Of a DNA stretch of 12,638 nucleotides, positions 1-9,672 are shown one piece after another. Origin of the DNA: Smittium culicis (taxonomy: Eukaryota > Kickxellomycota > Harpellomycetes > Harpellales > Legeriomycetaceae). How positions within the stretch are numbered: the first letter of the stretch is position 1; every line of letters begins with the position of its first letter. The DNA lies in assembly GCA_001970855.1 (NCBI GenBank), contig LSSN01003325.1, positions 1 to 12,638 of the forward strand, given 5' to 3'. Both the position numbers and the translations under genes were made by a program. The notes beneath the pieces were generated by a model, which did no database searches, was not told the DNA's origin, and worked only from the letters and a program-made list of their open reading frames with translations.

Positions 1-20
1 AAAATCAAAAATCAAAAATC
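1..20. repeat. Short 7-bp tandem repeat at the left edge
   Basis: The window opens with nearly three copies of the unit TCAAAAA (period 7: TC at 5-6, 12-13 and 19-20, separated by A runs). It is a small microsatellite-like tract and may continue to the left of the window. No function is implied. Confidence 0.6.
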
Positions 21-1304
21 TATAATCACAAATTTCAATTTAAATCAGCATAAATAGGTCTGGATTTTTTATAAATATCTCTTTTCTTAATATAATCTCC
101 CTTTTGTGTCTTAGCCTTTTCCCAATAATCTTTTTTTTTCTTCGTTAAAATAGCAAAATAATTACTTTCTACTCTTATATACCATACTATGGCTAATAAT
201 ATTTTAGCGAAAAGCTCATAGCATAATCAATTACCCAAATTATCGCAAAATTAGCCAATATATTATTGTTCTTTTTCTTTTACTACCCCTTCTCGCATAT
301 CCAGCTAATATAACAGTCTCCATTTTTCATCAATAAAAAATAACTAATTTTAATATAGCTCTTTTTACAGAAATTATCTTGCAATGAATTCATCACATTT
401 TATAATATTAGTTTTTTTTCCATAAAATGAGGTCACATTTTACGATAATGAATTATAACAGTGATGTTCAGCCTTTTATCTCATGATGTGCTCTTTCAAA
501 TCGTAATTTTTTTTTTTTTGATATTGTACTGACATAGCATAAAATTTCTTGACGACATAATTATGCACCTTATTTGAAAATTTCTTATATGAAGTATTCT
601 GTTTTATCTTGAATAAAAGATATCCAGGGTTTACTTGAATTTTTTCACATCACACTAACTTGCCTAAAATCATTGTTTGAAGTTACCTGTATTATTTTTA
701 TTGCTTTCTATACGTTTTTAAATCAGATTTTATCATATCAGAACAGTAAGCTTGGAAAAAAAGTTTTAAATTTAAATATGTAAACAGATAAATAATAAAG
801 AATTAGTATATGATTTTTTATTTAAATTCACTTTTAGCTAAAATAGAAAAAGAAAAATCTAGATTTTGTGATATATTTGTAAAAATAACCCAAAAATCCA
901 TTGATTGTAGCATAAAAATTTAATGTTAGCATAATTAAAAATAAAGGATATTTTGATTTCAGGCATTTAGTGAACTGTACAAAATAGAACCGTTTAAATT
1001 GTTTAGTGCATTAAGTATTTTAATGTGCAATAGGGTGTTCTTGATATACCTAATATAACTAATTTTGTTTTAAAAAAATAACATATTTCTGAAATTCAAT
1101 AAAATATTGCTTTTATGTAGAATAGGAGGAAATAATAAAACTGCTTATACACTACTGGCTAATCAATATTTTCATTTTATATAGACTGCAGGACAGGAAA
1201 AGGTTAAAATGTATTTTCTTTTAAGCCTTTCATGGCGAATCTTATTTTGAATGGCGGTTTTTACGAAAAGTATAAAATATCAAAATAATAAAGAAATTCG
1301 TTTT
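1..1304. other. AT-rich intergenic region downstream of the large gene
   Basis: I see no supportable gene here on either strand. The sequence is very AT-rich with many A and T runs, including 13 T at 507-519, and stop codons are frequent in all frames. It contains the 3' flank of the minus-strand gene that ends at 1305. I did not find a clear AATAAA signal on the minus strand close to the stop codon, so the polyadenylation site is not located. Confidence 0.7.
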
Positions 1305-4300
1305 TTACTGGTCAAATTGCTTGTTGTACTCATAAATTATATCTTTTTCGAAGCATTCCCATACTGAGCAGTCAAAATCTATCAACTCTAGAAAATCTTT
1401 TAATTCGAAATATTCGTCAGGTATTTGTACCGCAGAAGGCTTTTCCTCGCTACCTCCACTGTTATTCTCTGAAGTTTGAATAACATCTGGTATAAACATC
1501 CTATCAAAAGCAATCTTATTATATAATTTAACCAAAAATTCATTTATATTTTCCGAATTTTGTAGGTTATTTAAACTTTTCTTGCTGGTAATCGCCGAAA
1601 AAATGTAATTAAAAAGCTGATATGATATACCAGAAGCAAAACGTAAAAGGCCGCTACTGGATATAACTAGCCTAATAGAAGACTCGGCTACATGTATTTT
1701 TGATTCGTGCGGAACAGTATCAACATCTTCTAAATTATCAATACTATTAAATTCAATACCTCGCTGATAAATGTTTAGGAATTTATCTTTAGATTGTGAA
1801 ATTTGAGACCTTGAAAATGGATACTCTGTATCTGAGCTGCTATTTTGTCTTTCTAGCTTAAAAAAGCGCTTATTGGAGTATTTCCTAACTTTTAGATTTT
1901 CATAGTTATAAGAAACTTCAGGGAAATCATAATCAAATTTGTAAATTTTTTCAAAGTAATTGGGAAAGCATAGATTGTTGTTATTTGAACTCAAAGATCT
2001 AGAAGCTACACTACTAAATAGATCTGAAATTGATGGATTGTTTATTCTAGAGTCTGAACTATCACTGCAACTTGTAGACGATATTGAACAAACTATAGAG
2101 TAAAAAAATGGAATCCATAATAAATCAGGTAAATTACGCCAGTAGCTATTTATTAAACCGTCAGTGTAGTTAGGAAAAGACTTATAAATACCATTTTCGA
2201 GTGTATTTATGTTAAAACTTGAAATAGAGTTTGCAGCTGGGTAATATATAGAAGTATCTGTATTCGTAGGAATTGTATTCGCATAATCGTGGACGTTGTC
2301 TAGCATATTTAATAAATGTATACAGCATAAGTCGCATAAAGCTTCTGCTAAATATTTTGAGCAAATAGCAAAAGTACGAACCCAATATATAGGTGGAGAA
2401 TCTAAAAGCTGGTCTAAATTACATTTGCAGTTTATTTCAATTTCATCATCAACCAGACTATAGCAAGAAGATAATGAGTAATCAATAAATGTATTTAATT
2501 CGTCCATATGACTAGTAGTCTCAAAATCATAGATATTTTGTTCTCTAGGTCTGTTAACTGTCCAAAAAATCACAAGGTCACCAATACATACCTTCCTAGA
2601 TAGGGAAATTTCCAATTTTTTCATAGAACAGGTTTTCCTGAAATCCAAACTAAGTAACAGACATGTTGCTCTAACTATTTTTATAAAGTCATCAGCAATA
2701 AAATCTTGCAACGTTACAGAATAACACCATCTCCCTACAATAAAAGGGCATAACTCAGCTAATTCAGGATTGACGATTTTGTTTATCTGTATTAGCTGGC
2801 ATTCTGAAAATCCACTTTGAATGACCCCATTGAAAAAAGGTGAAATAGAGCTAAAGAACTCATGGCTATAAACGACGACAACTGGGGCAATAAAGCTTTC
2901 TAAATCTGATTTTGTTTGCGAGAATTTTAAAATAACTGGAATGTCTAAATTGGGATCTTTTGAAAACATTGTAAATTGTGAGCATTTATTTGCTAGTAAG
3001 TTGCAGATAAACTTTTGAACTTCATTAAAATCCTTTTTATATGTATTTAAATATCTATGATACAGAAGAGTTGATATTGAAGAAGAGTGCTGTATACTGG
3101 GAATTGCAAGACTTTCGATTTCATTTGAACTAAGTATGCTGTTTAAAGCTTCAAAGATATAATTTTTTCGTAAAAAACCATCCCCTGTTCCTGATTTTTT
3201 GAATATATTATTCTTACCCAAGTGAAAGAATTGAAATGTAGAGAATAAAGATTTGAATAAAGGTGATAGCAGTTTTTTAAGGTTGTTCTTTAATAAGGAT
3301 TTAGATATTATTAGACTTGATTCGTGAGTTAAATCTGGATGTTGGGATGGTTCCTGAAAATTTTCGCTTCGAGGGTCGGCGAAGGCGATTTTATTTCCAA
3401 TTGTGAAAGTATTAGAGTTTAAAACTGGGTGAAGATAGATCAAAAGGCTGATACACACTAAATCATCTGAATTTATGAGTTTTGGTAAATGCTCCTGTAT
3501 ATATTCAGCACAAAACTCGGCGCCTACACAGAACATGCTTAAAAAATGAAATTTTACCCTCTCAAAATCTTGTATATCCACCAAGGTACCCGATAGGTTG
3601 TTTGGTTTATTATCGATAAGTTTATAATAGTTTGAACTATCAAGAAAAGTACAGGAAATAAGCTCAGATAACACTGTTAGGCAACCATTTTTTGTCAGTC
3701 TTTTAATTTGGGAAAGAAATGGTATATCTGAAAAGTTCTTTCCTTTTTTTGGATAGATTATGTTGTAAGCTAGCAGTAAATAAATTTCGACCTCGGAATA
3801 CCACCCTAGCTGAAATTCTCTATTAATATTTTTTAATGAATTGGATGAAATATTTATAACACCAAACACATTTTTAACTGTCTCTCTAAATACTTCATAC
3901 TCTTGAGATATATTAACAGTATTACTATTTTCATTCTGCTTTCCAGAGAGATCATGTATTGCAGCAAATAAATCATCAATACTACTAGATTCAGCAAAAT
4001 TATTTTCCAATATACAAATATCAAACGGGTTAAGTGTTAATTTTGGAGGTATAGATGATTTAAATTCTAGGTTTGAATTGGGACATAAGAGATTGTCTTG
4101 ATTATAAGTAAATAAAAAGCCGAAGTTGCCGGAATCTGTGCCACTTACACCAATTCCCAAAATGCCTGCATATAAACTACTTTGAAGTCTAGAATAATTC
4201 TCTTTTAGGTTTGTTTTAGAATGGTCACAGATATTATACCCAAGACTAAAACTGAGTGACTGAGTTAAGATAGATAAGGGACTGTAATGAATGTTAGATT

Positions 4301-7300
4301 TTAAACTATCAGAAAGAATGTTTTGATATTCGTAAATATTTTCATCTAGTCTAGCTACTTCAAAAATCAGCTCCTGCTTAGAGTTAAATAAAATTTCAAT
4401 TAACTTTGTGCAATCGTTAATAAATTTAAAATTTCTAGATTTGTGTAAATTAACGATGGATTCGATACTATTTGCAAGAATATTATTTTTTATGAATCTT
4501 AATGGATTTACTTCCTGTTGAAAACTATTTACAAGACCAGTACCTATCAACACCGACACGTAAATGTTTGACGTAGCAGATAGCCACCCAGGCTTAGTGT
4601 TGATTATTTTTTGCAAAAATGAGTGTACGTTGGAACTAAGAAACTTCCAGCAAGTCGAGCTGTAAATGTATTCTTCTAAAATAATTTTAGATAAACCTTC
4701 TTTTGTGGGAGATTCAGTTTTAGACATTAAAGAAGGCAAAATGTTCAAATGATTATAAAGTATAGAATTGGGTTGAAACAAATCTGCATTTTTTTTCGGC
4801 GCCTTAATTTGGTGAATGTTAAAGAGAAAAAGTGTTAAAAGCTTGGTTGCTGAAGAAAATTGAATTTTATCGTTAATAACAGGATTGTCTCCATATCCTT
4901 GAGTATTATGTGAAACATTGATTTTTGTATTAAATGGCTTCTTTATTTGAGAGATGGTTGAGTATTCGTATAAAGATTTACTAGTTAAAATGGACGAATA
5001 ATCTTCTATTGATAGAGTTGAATATTTGTTTTTTAGCTTAAAATTATCAAAAATCATTTCAATTTTGTTTTTTTTTAACTGTTCTGGAATTTCTATAAAT
5101 GTTAACGAGTTTAATATCTGTTCGTTATATTGAACTAGTGGCAAAAGTTCGAGCAATGAGTTGGCTGTATGGAAAGCTAGGGTTACGCTTTTACTATTAC
5201 CAGAAATGTAATCTAAGCAAGATAAAGAAGGTAGCCTAAAGATTTCTCTCTGGCAAGGTTGGTGTGATGAATCAAAAGATTTGTTACATGAATCATTATA
5301 CGTAGATTTCATTAGCACGCTTTCATGAAAGCTTTTTTCAATTTTTTTAGAAGAAGAAATTATTTCGTTGACTGCAACTGATAGCGTAGAAATCCACCAC
5401 TGGGAAAAAACAGAAAAGTTATTTTTTTTAACCAAACTCTGGTTGTTTAGAACTTCTATACCAATATCAGTATTAGTAGAATTGACTGAATCCATTTTAT
5501 TCTTGAAAGGATCTAAAGGTTTTGTGTGAAATTTCAACAAATTATGTGCTATAATTCTTTGACAAATTTGTAAGTTTATAAAATTACGTTTTATAAAAAG
5601 ATTCTGGTACGATTCAACTTTGAATTTGCAATTTCCAGAGAATTTTTTTAAGTTTTGCAAGCATCGTATTGATAAAACTGTTTTTGAGAAATATTTTATG
5701 TCAAAAAATAGTCTTGGTAGATCAACTGAAACAAAAGACTGAATTAATAAGTATGACTTTGGGTCAGTTAAAAGACCAGATTTTGGAACCTTGGAAGAGC
5801 TATCGCTTTTAGTTTTAAGAAGTTTTTCGATAAAAGATTCCTCTGAGCTTCCACTTGTATTATGTTGACTATTTTGCGAAATATAGTCATCACTATCTCG
5901 GTAACCTCGATGATTATTGTGGTAGAAATTCTTATCTTTGGAATCTATTGTTGCTCCCAATAGTGATGCTATCAAGCAAGAGGCCTCCAGGGCCCAAAGA
6001 TCAAGAATATATCTCTCTGAAGGAACTAGATGATTTAAGCAAACCTTTGAAGCTTTAATTGAACCGTCCAAAAAACCTGTTTGCTCAGAATCTAGTTCAC
6101 TACTTTTTACATCGCTAAAATCCGAATTCTCAACACCGTAAAAAGGCGTAATTTTTTTACTATCGTGTGATATTTTAGAGTCATTCGAGATTATGTTATT
6201 AATAATAATTGAATATAAGCAAACAAGGGTGAAATTTTGATTTAGGATCTCATTTTCGACAATTAGCTCACTTCCGTCTTTAATGAAGCTCTCTTTCAAA
6301 CTGAAGTTTACTCTTGGATCAAGTTGGAAAGGTGGGATAGCTGAAAGCTCAGTAATCATTTTTAGAATGTCGGAAATCATATCTCTGGCACAAATCTTAG
6401 GAAGTCTTTGTAAATTCGCCCACTCCCAGCCAGAGGAATATGACTCGTGAAGCTGAGATTTGGATGAAACTGTTTTCATCCACTTAATACAACTAAAAAT
6501 TCCAAAGTAAATAAACTTGAAGCTAGGACTGATGTATGTTTGAAGCGAAGACCCATGTTCGATTCCAGAAGAAAGTTTTTTGGCTTCAAGATTTCTAATC
6601 AAGCTAGAAATTACATTAGGTATCTTGTTAAAATTTTTTTTGGAGAACTCAGATACCAATGTGAAAGAATCAGCCCACCTTTGCAATTTCCCGCATATTA
6701 TTGCATCTTTTAGCTTATTTTGGTAGCTATTGATATCACCGGTCAAATCACTTGGATACGGCTCAAATGCACAAATACAAGTATGCTTTAAGGACCAATT
6801 TGCAATAATCGTGTAGGATATTTTTAATATCTCGCCTGAAGAATGTGATAAGCTATTCCACCCTTTACACAGAGCTTTAAAAGAATGATCAACTTCTTTA
6901 CTAAAAATAATATTTGAGGACATCCATATCAAATCAATCATTATAGAAAAAGTAAACCTACTAATAATTTTTTCAAGATTTTCTTGCATTAGAAGGTACT
7001 GTGGTTTAGTTATTGATATAGAAGGATTGTCAACTGATTCGTATCGTTTCCTGTAAGAAGTGATATTTAGTCCACAAAAATCACGACATTTTACAGACTT
7101 ATCATCCAAATCTGTATAAAACCAGTACTTAAAGGACGAAATTGAGTAAAAAAAAATAAACATGTGGTAGTTCAATAACTTTATCTGTCTATTACAGGCT
7201 GTTTTACACTCATTTATTGAAGAGCACGGGTTTAGCTTGAACTGTGAACTTTTCCATGACGTGTCCTCAATCTCAAAATCTGCTTGTTTAGCTGAGGTGG

Positions 7301-8837
7301 CTAGAAGTATAGCTTTTCTATGGTTAAATAGCTCATTTTTGTCTAGTGTCCATATCCATTTGATGTTTAAGCTGTTTAATACCGAAAGAATCAAGTGAAT
7401 AAATTTAAAAAAATCTTCATATATGCTAGTTAAAGGTAGAAGTAAAGCCAGGTTAGAGTAGTACGAAGCCTTTTTAATAAGATTTCCAATTCTGTATGAG
7501 GCGATTAACGAAGGTTTGAACCAATTGATATCAACAATGCTTGACAAAAGTGCTATGGAGTTAACTTTTCCAGAGTCAAAAAGCGTTTCATCTAGCGAGA
7601 ATTCTCTAAAATATAGATTATATTTCTCTGTATTAAATTCCTCCCATACAGTTTGTGCTGTTTCGTCGAATTTCCTTTTTAGATTAAAATCACTTTCGTT
7701 TATGGTAGCATCTAAGCTGGACGTTGAGATAGAATTTTCCAATGACCGAGATTTTAGAGAGGATGGGATTGTTAATCTACCTTTAAACTTTGGCTCTTGT
7801 ATAATGTAGTTTGAATAATCGCTACCTTTATCTTTTTTATCAATGGCATTAGTTGACAATTGAGATAGACTAATAAATTTTAGAATAGAGATTGAAAAGC
7901 TATTTAAATAGGCTTCGATTGAGGATAATAAGCTACGAAGATCTAACAGATAAGATATGAGTTTAATCGATTTATCTTTTCGTTTATTATAAAATAAAAT
8001 TAGATCCTGTCCTTTTAAGAAAAAGCTATCTAAGAAAAAGGATGAGCTACTTGCCAATTTTTGCCAAATAAGATTTTGAACAGAGTCTATTTTTTTATTT
8101 ATAGGACTTAAGCTACCACAATCATTTTTTTCATAAGACAAGTCGCTCTGTTTAAATTCAATTTTTTTAAACTCCTTAGATGCTTCAAAAAAGATAACAG
8201 TTAATATTTTTAACTGGAAGTGAAGTGCATTGGTTGACGGTGAACTTTCTGAAGAGAAATCATATGGAATATTAATAAAAATACTTTTCAGTAGCTTACT
8301 TTTACATAATAAAAGTATTTGGACAATTACATTGCGTGTACTAGAACTTTTTGTAGCTTTGACCATGTGAACAAGGTTATACGACTTTGAAATAAAGTTT
8401 AGAGCATTTAAAAGGTTATTATTGCTCTGAGATTCAGATGAGCGAGACTCTATAGTCTCTATTGGCTCTGAAAAGGAGTTAGAAAAAAATACAGCAGGAT
8501 TTAATAAGAAACGATGTTTTTCCGGACATATAGTAGAAAAATCAACAATATTGTGTGTTGCTAAAGGCGAAAGCAATTTCCAAATTGTTTTTACTATCGA
8601 ATCTGAGGTTTCTAAACTTATACAATTTGAATTTAGGTTTTTTATTAGGAGGCCGAATGAATCGCATATAGTTATTGTAGAGCTTTTCGAAAGTTTAAAT
8701 TTAGATTTTTCTATTTTTTCTTTATCAAATAACTCTTGAATATAATAAAGAATTCCTGAGAACGAGACTATGATCCTATGCATTCTCTCTTTGTATTTAA
8801 CTAATCTGTTTTCGTCGTTGAAAAAATTTTTTTCCGG
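1305..8837 (-). CDS. Very large protein of unrecognised family (main exon)
   Basis: This is an uninterrupted frame of 2,511 codons ending in TAA at 1307-1305. From its first ATG (8783) it encodes 2,492 residues. I place the exon start at 8837 because the frame stays open and coding-like upstream of that ATG (PEKNFFNDENRLVKYKER), directly after a good 3' splice site. It would join the exon at 9231-8929 for a total of about 2,611 residues. I do not recognise the family. The protein is rich in Ser, Leu, Lys, Asn and Ile, has no signal peptide and no clear catalytic motif, and consists mostly of amphipathic, helix-prone segments separated by polar Ser/Asn-rich linkers, for example near residues 110-122 and 2232-2268 (numbered from the 8783 ATG). 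A Cys-rich patch (LCDLCCIHLL) lies near residue 2140. The C-terminus is acidic (DFLELIDFDCSVWECFEKD). The design suggests a helical-repeat scaffold of a nuclear or membrane-associated complex, but that is inference. Third positions are strongly A/T, as in the flanking DNA. Confidence 0.9.
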   Translation of the reverse strand, partial: PEKNFFNDENRLVKYKERMHRIIVSFSGILYYIQELFDKEKIEKSKFKLSKSSTITICDSFGLLIKNLNSNCISLETSDSIVKTIWKLLSPLATHNIVDFSTICPEKHRFLLNPAVFFSNSFSEPIETIESRSSESQSNNNLLNALNFISKSYNLVHMVKATKSSSTRNVIVQILLLCKSKLLKSIFINIPYDFSSESSPSTNALHFQLKILTVIFFEASKEFKKIEFKQSDLSYEKNDCGSLSPINKKIDSVQNLIWQKLASSSSFFLDSFFLKGQDLILFYNKRKDKSIKLISYLLDLRSLLSSIEAYLNSFSISILKFISLSQLSTNAIDKKDKGSDYSNYIIQEPKFKGRLTIPSSLKSRSLENSISTSSLDATINESDFNLKRKFDETAQTVWEEFNTEKYNLYFREFSLDETLFDSGKVNSIALLSSIVDINWFKPSLIASYRIGNLIKKASYYSNLALLLPLTSIYEDFFKFIHLILSVLNSLNIKWIWTLDKNELFNHRKAILLATSAKQADFEIEDTSWKSSQFKLNPCSSINECKTACNRQIKLLNYHMFIFFYSISSFKYWFYTDLDDKSVKCRDFCGLNITSYRKRYESVDNPSISITKPQYLLMQENLEKIISRFTFSIMIDLIWMSSNIIFSKEVDHSFKALCKGWNSLSHSSGEILKISYTIIANWSLKHTCICAFEPYPSDLTGDINSYQNKLKDAIICGKLQRWADSFTLVSEFSKKNFNKIPNVISSLIRNLEAKKLSSGIEHGSSLQTYISPSFKFIYFGIFSCIKWMKTVSSKSQLHESYSSGWEWANLQRLPKICARDMISDILKMITELSAIPPFQLDPRVNFSLKESFIKDGSELIVENEILNQNFTLVCLYSIIINNIISNDSKISHDSKKITPFYGVENSDFSDVKSSELDSEQTGFLDGSIKASKVCLNHLVPSERYILDLWALEASCLIASLLGATIDSKDKNFYHNNHRGYRDSDDYISQNSQHNTSGSSEESFIEKLLKTKSDSSSKVPKSGLLTDPKSYLLIQSFVSVDLPRLFFDIKYFSKTVLSIRCLQNLKKFSGNCKFKVESYQNLFIKRNFINLQICQRIIAHNLLKFHTKPLDPFKNKMDSVNSTNTDIGIEVLNNQSLVKKNNFSVFSQWWISTLSVAVNEIISSSKKIEKSFHESVLMKSTYNDSCNKSFDSSHQPCQREIFRLPSLSCLDYISGNSKSVTLAFHTANSLLELLPLVQYNEQILNSLTFIEIPEQLKKNKIEMIFDNFKLKNKYSTLSIEDYSSILTSKSLYEYSTISQIKKPFNTKINVSHNTQGYGDNPVINDKIQFSSATKLLTLFLFNIHQIKAPKKNADLFQPNSILYNHLNILPSLMSKTESPTKEGLSKIILEEYIYSSTCWKFLSSNVHSFLQKIINTKPGWLSATSNIYVSVLIGTGLVNSFQQEVNPLRFIKNNILANSIESIVNLHKSRNFKFINDCTKLIEILFNSKQELIFEVARLDENIYEYQNILSDSLKSNIHYSPLSILTQSLSFSLGYNICDHSKTNLKENYSRLQSSLYAGILGIGVSGTDSGNFGFLFTYNQDNLLCPNSNLEFKSSIPPKLTLNPFDICILENNFAESSSIDDLFAAIHDLSGKQNENSNTVNISQEYEVFRETVKNVFGVINISSNSLKNINREFQLGWYSEVEIYLLLAYNIIYPKKGKNFSDIPFLSQIKRLTKNGCLTVLSELISCTFLDSSNYYKLIDNKPNNLSGTLVDIQDFERVKFHFLSMFCVGAEFCAEYIQEHLPKLINSDDLVCISLLIYLHPVLNSNTFTIGNKIAFADPRSENFQEPSQHPDLTHESSLIISKSLLKNNLKKLLSPLFKSLFSTFQFFHLGKNNIFKKSGTGDGFLRKNYIFEALNSILSSNEIESLAIPSIQHSSSISTLLYHRYLNTYKKDFNEVQKFICNLLANKCSQFTMFSKDPNLDIPVILKFSQTKSDLESFIAPVVVVYSHEFFSSISPFFNGVIQSGFSECQLIQINKIVNPELAELCPFIVGRWCYSVTLQDFIADDFIKIVRATCLLLSLDFRKTCSMKKLEISLSRKVCIGDLVIFWTVNRPREQNIYDFETTSHMDELNTFIDYSLSSCYSLVDDEIEINCKCNLDQLLDSPPIYWVRTFAICSKYLAEALCDLCCIHLLNMLDNVHDYANTIPTNTDTSIYYPAANSISSFNINTLENGIYKSFPNYTDGLINSYWRNLPDLLWIPFFYSIVCSISSTSCSDSSDSRINNPSISDLFSSVASRSLSSNNNNLCFPNYFEKIYKFDYDFPEVSYNYENLKVRKYSNKRFFKLERQNSSSDTEYPFSRSQISQSKDKFLNIYQRGIEFNSIDNLEDVDTVPHESKIHVAESSIRLVISSSGLLRFASGISYQLFNYIFSAITSKKSLNNLQNSENINEFLVKLYNKIAFDRMFIPDVIQTSENNSGGSEEKPSAVQIPDEYFELKDFLELIDFDCSVWECFEKDIIYEYNKQFDQ

Positions 8838-8928
8838 CTGTTTATATAAAAAATAAATTTTTTTAGTACATAGTTAGAAAGTTATAAAAAAAATAGAAAA
8901 TAAGCAGCAAAAAAGTTAGTAAAATTAC
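8838..8928 (-). other. Predicted spliceosomal intron, 91 bp, phase 0
   Basis: On the minus strand the donor is GTAATT, starting at 8928. TACTAAC lies at 8921-8915 and a second branch-like TCTAAC at 8878-8873. A T-rich tract follows, and the first AG after either branch site is in ATAAACAG, ending at 8838. The TACTAAC copy is only about 12 nt from the donor, so the CTAAC at about 36 nt from the acceptor is the more plausible branch site. Removal joins the frame of the upstream exon (...NNTSNT) exactly to the frame of the large exon (PEKNFF...). Retention leads to a TAA at 8865-8863. The donor is not an ideal GTAAGT or GTATGT, so the exact 5' border is less sure than the acceptor. Confidence 0.6.
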
Positions 8929-9231
8929 AGTGTTAGAGGTATTGTTTTCGGTGATTGTGTCAAATTTTTTTGTAGTCGAGGTGTTATTTTCTTGGACTTT
9001 ATATTTTTTAGAAGATGATTCTTTATAGAAAGTGTTGAAATCTGATATACATTTATCAATTCCATTGCAAAATTTAACTAATAGATTTTCCAAATCCCTG
9101 TTCTCTAGTTTCATGGCAATCGTTAGTGAATCGTTGGGATTCCAGCGCTTATATCGAGTATCTCTTGAGTAACCATCCCAAACCCAGCGGAAAAATAGAG
9201 TGGAAGGGGATTCATTATTTATATGTGACAT
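8929..9231 (-). CDS. Predicted first exon of the large gene
   Basis: The first in-frame ATG is at 9231-9229 (MSHINNES...), with an in-frame TAA upstream at 9282-9280, so no longer AUG-initiated form exists in this frame. The exon gives 101 residues. The first part is rich in aromatic and charged residues (FFRWVWDGYSRDTRYKRW, then a helix-prone stretch RDLENLLVKFCNGIDKC), followed by a Ser/Thr/Asn/Lys linker. If the downstream intron is not spliced, the frame runs on to 8863 and would make a 122-residue protein with a hydrophobic C-terminus. That tail is encoded by the T-rich intron tract, so I regard it as an artefact. The alternative is a separate small tail-anchored protein gene at 8863-9231. 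I do not recognise the domain. The splice-joined reading is favoured because phase, branch sites and acceptor all agree. Confidence 0.55.
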
Positions 9232-9519
9232 AAATCTTGGTATATGCAAATAATTTTGATATAAACCATTCAAAAAGGGTTAAAAAATCTTTTGTAGCAT
9301 TATTTACCTGGAAGTGCTACAGTTGAAATTTTAATATTGATTGTGTAGCTATTGATTGAATATTATCCAATTAAAAAAATGTTCAATTTAGATACCACTG
9401 TCCATACAGGGTATACATTTTAAAACTTACACTTGGATTGTATGTTGAATAATAATAAATTTCTCTTTTATTTTTTTAAGGATTGAAATGAAATATTCGA
9501 GTTAGAAAGATTAAGATGG

Positions 9520-9600
9520 CTCTTCGAAGAGTTTTTAAATTCATAGAATTTCACAAAAATCGTCAACAGCTGGCTTTTTTTAAGGAGCCAGATAGCTGGC
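9520..9600. repeat. Cluster of a palindrome, a hairpin and a 7-bp direct repeat
   Basis: CTCTTCGAAGAG at 9520-9531 is a perfect 12-bp palindrome followed by TTTTT. About 40 bases on, CTGGCT (9570-9575) and AGCCAG (9586-9591) form a 6-bp hairpin stem. AGCTGGC is repeated directly at 9568-9574 and 9594-9600. These G/C-containing dyads are conspicuous in the AT-rich surroundings. They could be protein-binding sites for the divergent promoter region, a transcription end, or chance. Confidence 0.4.
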
Positions 9601-9672
9601 AAATTACTGTTGGTTTTAAATTTCACACAGCTATTAAAACTTGCATCTATTTAAACTAAAAAATATTATAAG

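Noticed and set aside
4140..4175. Assignment of the large protein as Apc1
   Set aside because: Only one proteasome/cyclosome-like motif is visible and the length and remaining sequence do not fit, so no name is given.
5855..6058. 67-codon plus-strand frame
   Set aside because: It lies antisense inside the long minus-strand exon, and its sequence is explained by that gene.
7516..7809. 97-codon plus-strand frame
   Set aside because: It is an antisense shadow of the large exon with no independent signal or family.
8551..8739. 62-codon plus-strand frame
   Set aside because: It is antisense to the large exon and short, with no supporting features.
8863..9273. Separate 136-residue tail-anchored protein gene
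   Set aside because: It would start at TTG rather than ATG, and the membrane segment coincides with a T-rich intron tract. The splice-joined model explains both neighbouring frames better, though a separate gene from ATG 9231 is not excluded.
9383..9418. 11-codon minus-strand ATG frame as an additional upstream exon
   Set aside because: It ends in TGA. Splicing from its GTATCT donor to the AG just before the ATG at 9231 creates a stop, so no in-frame join was found. It may at most be an upstream ORF.
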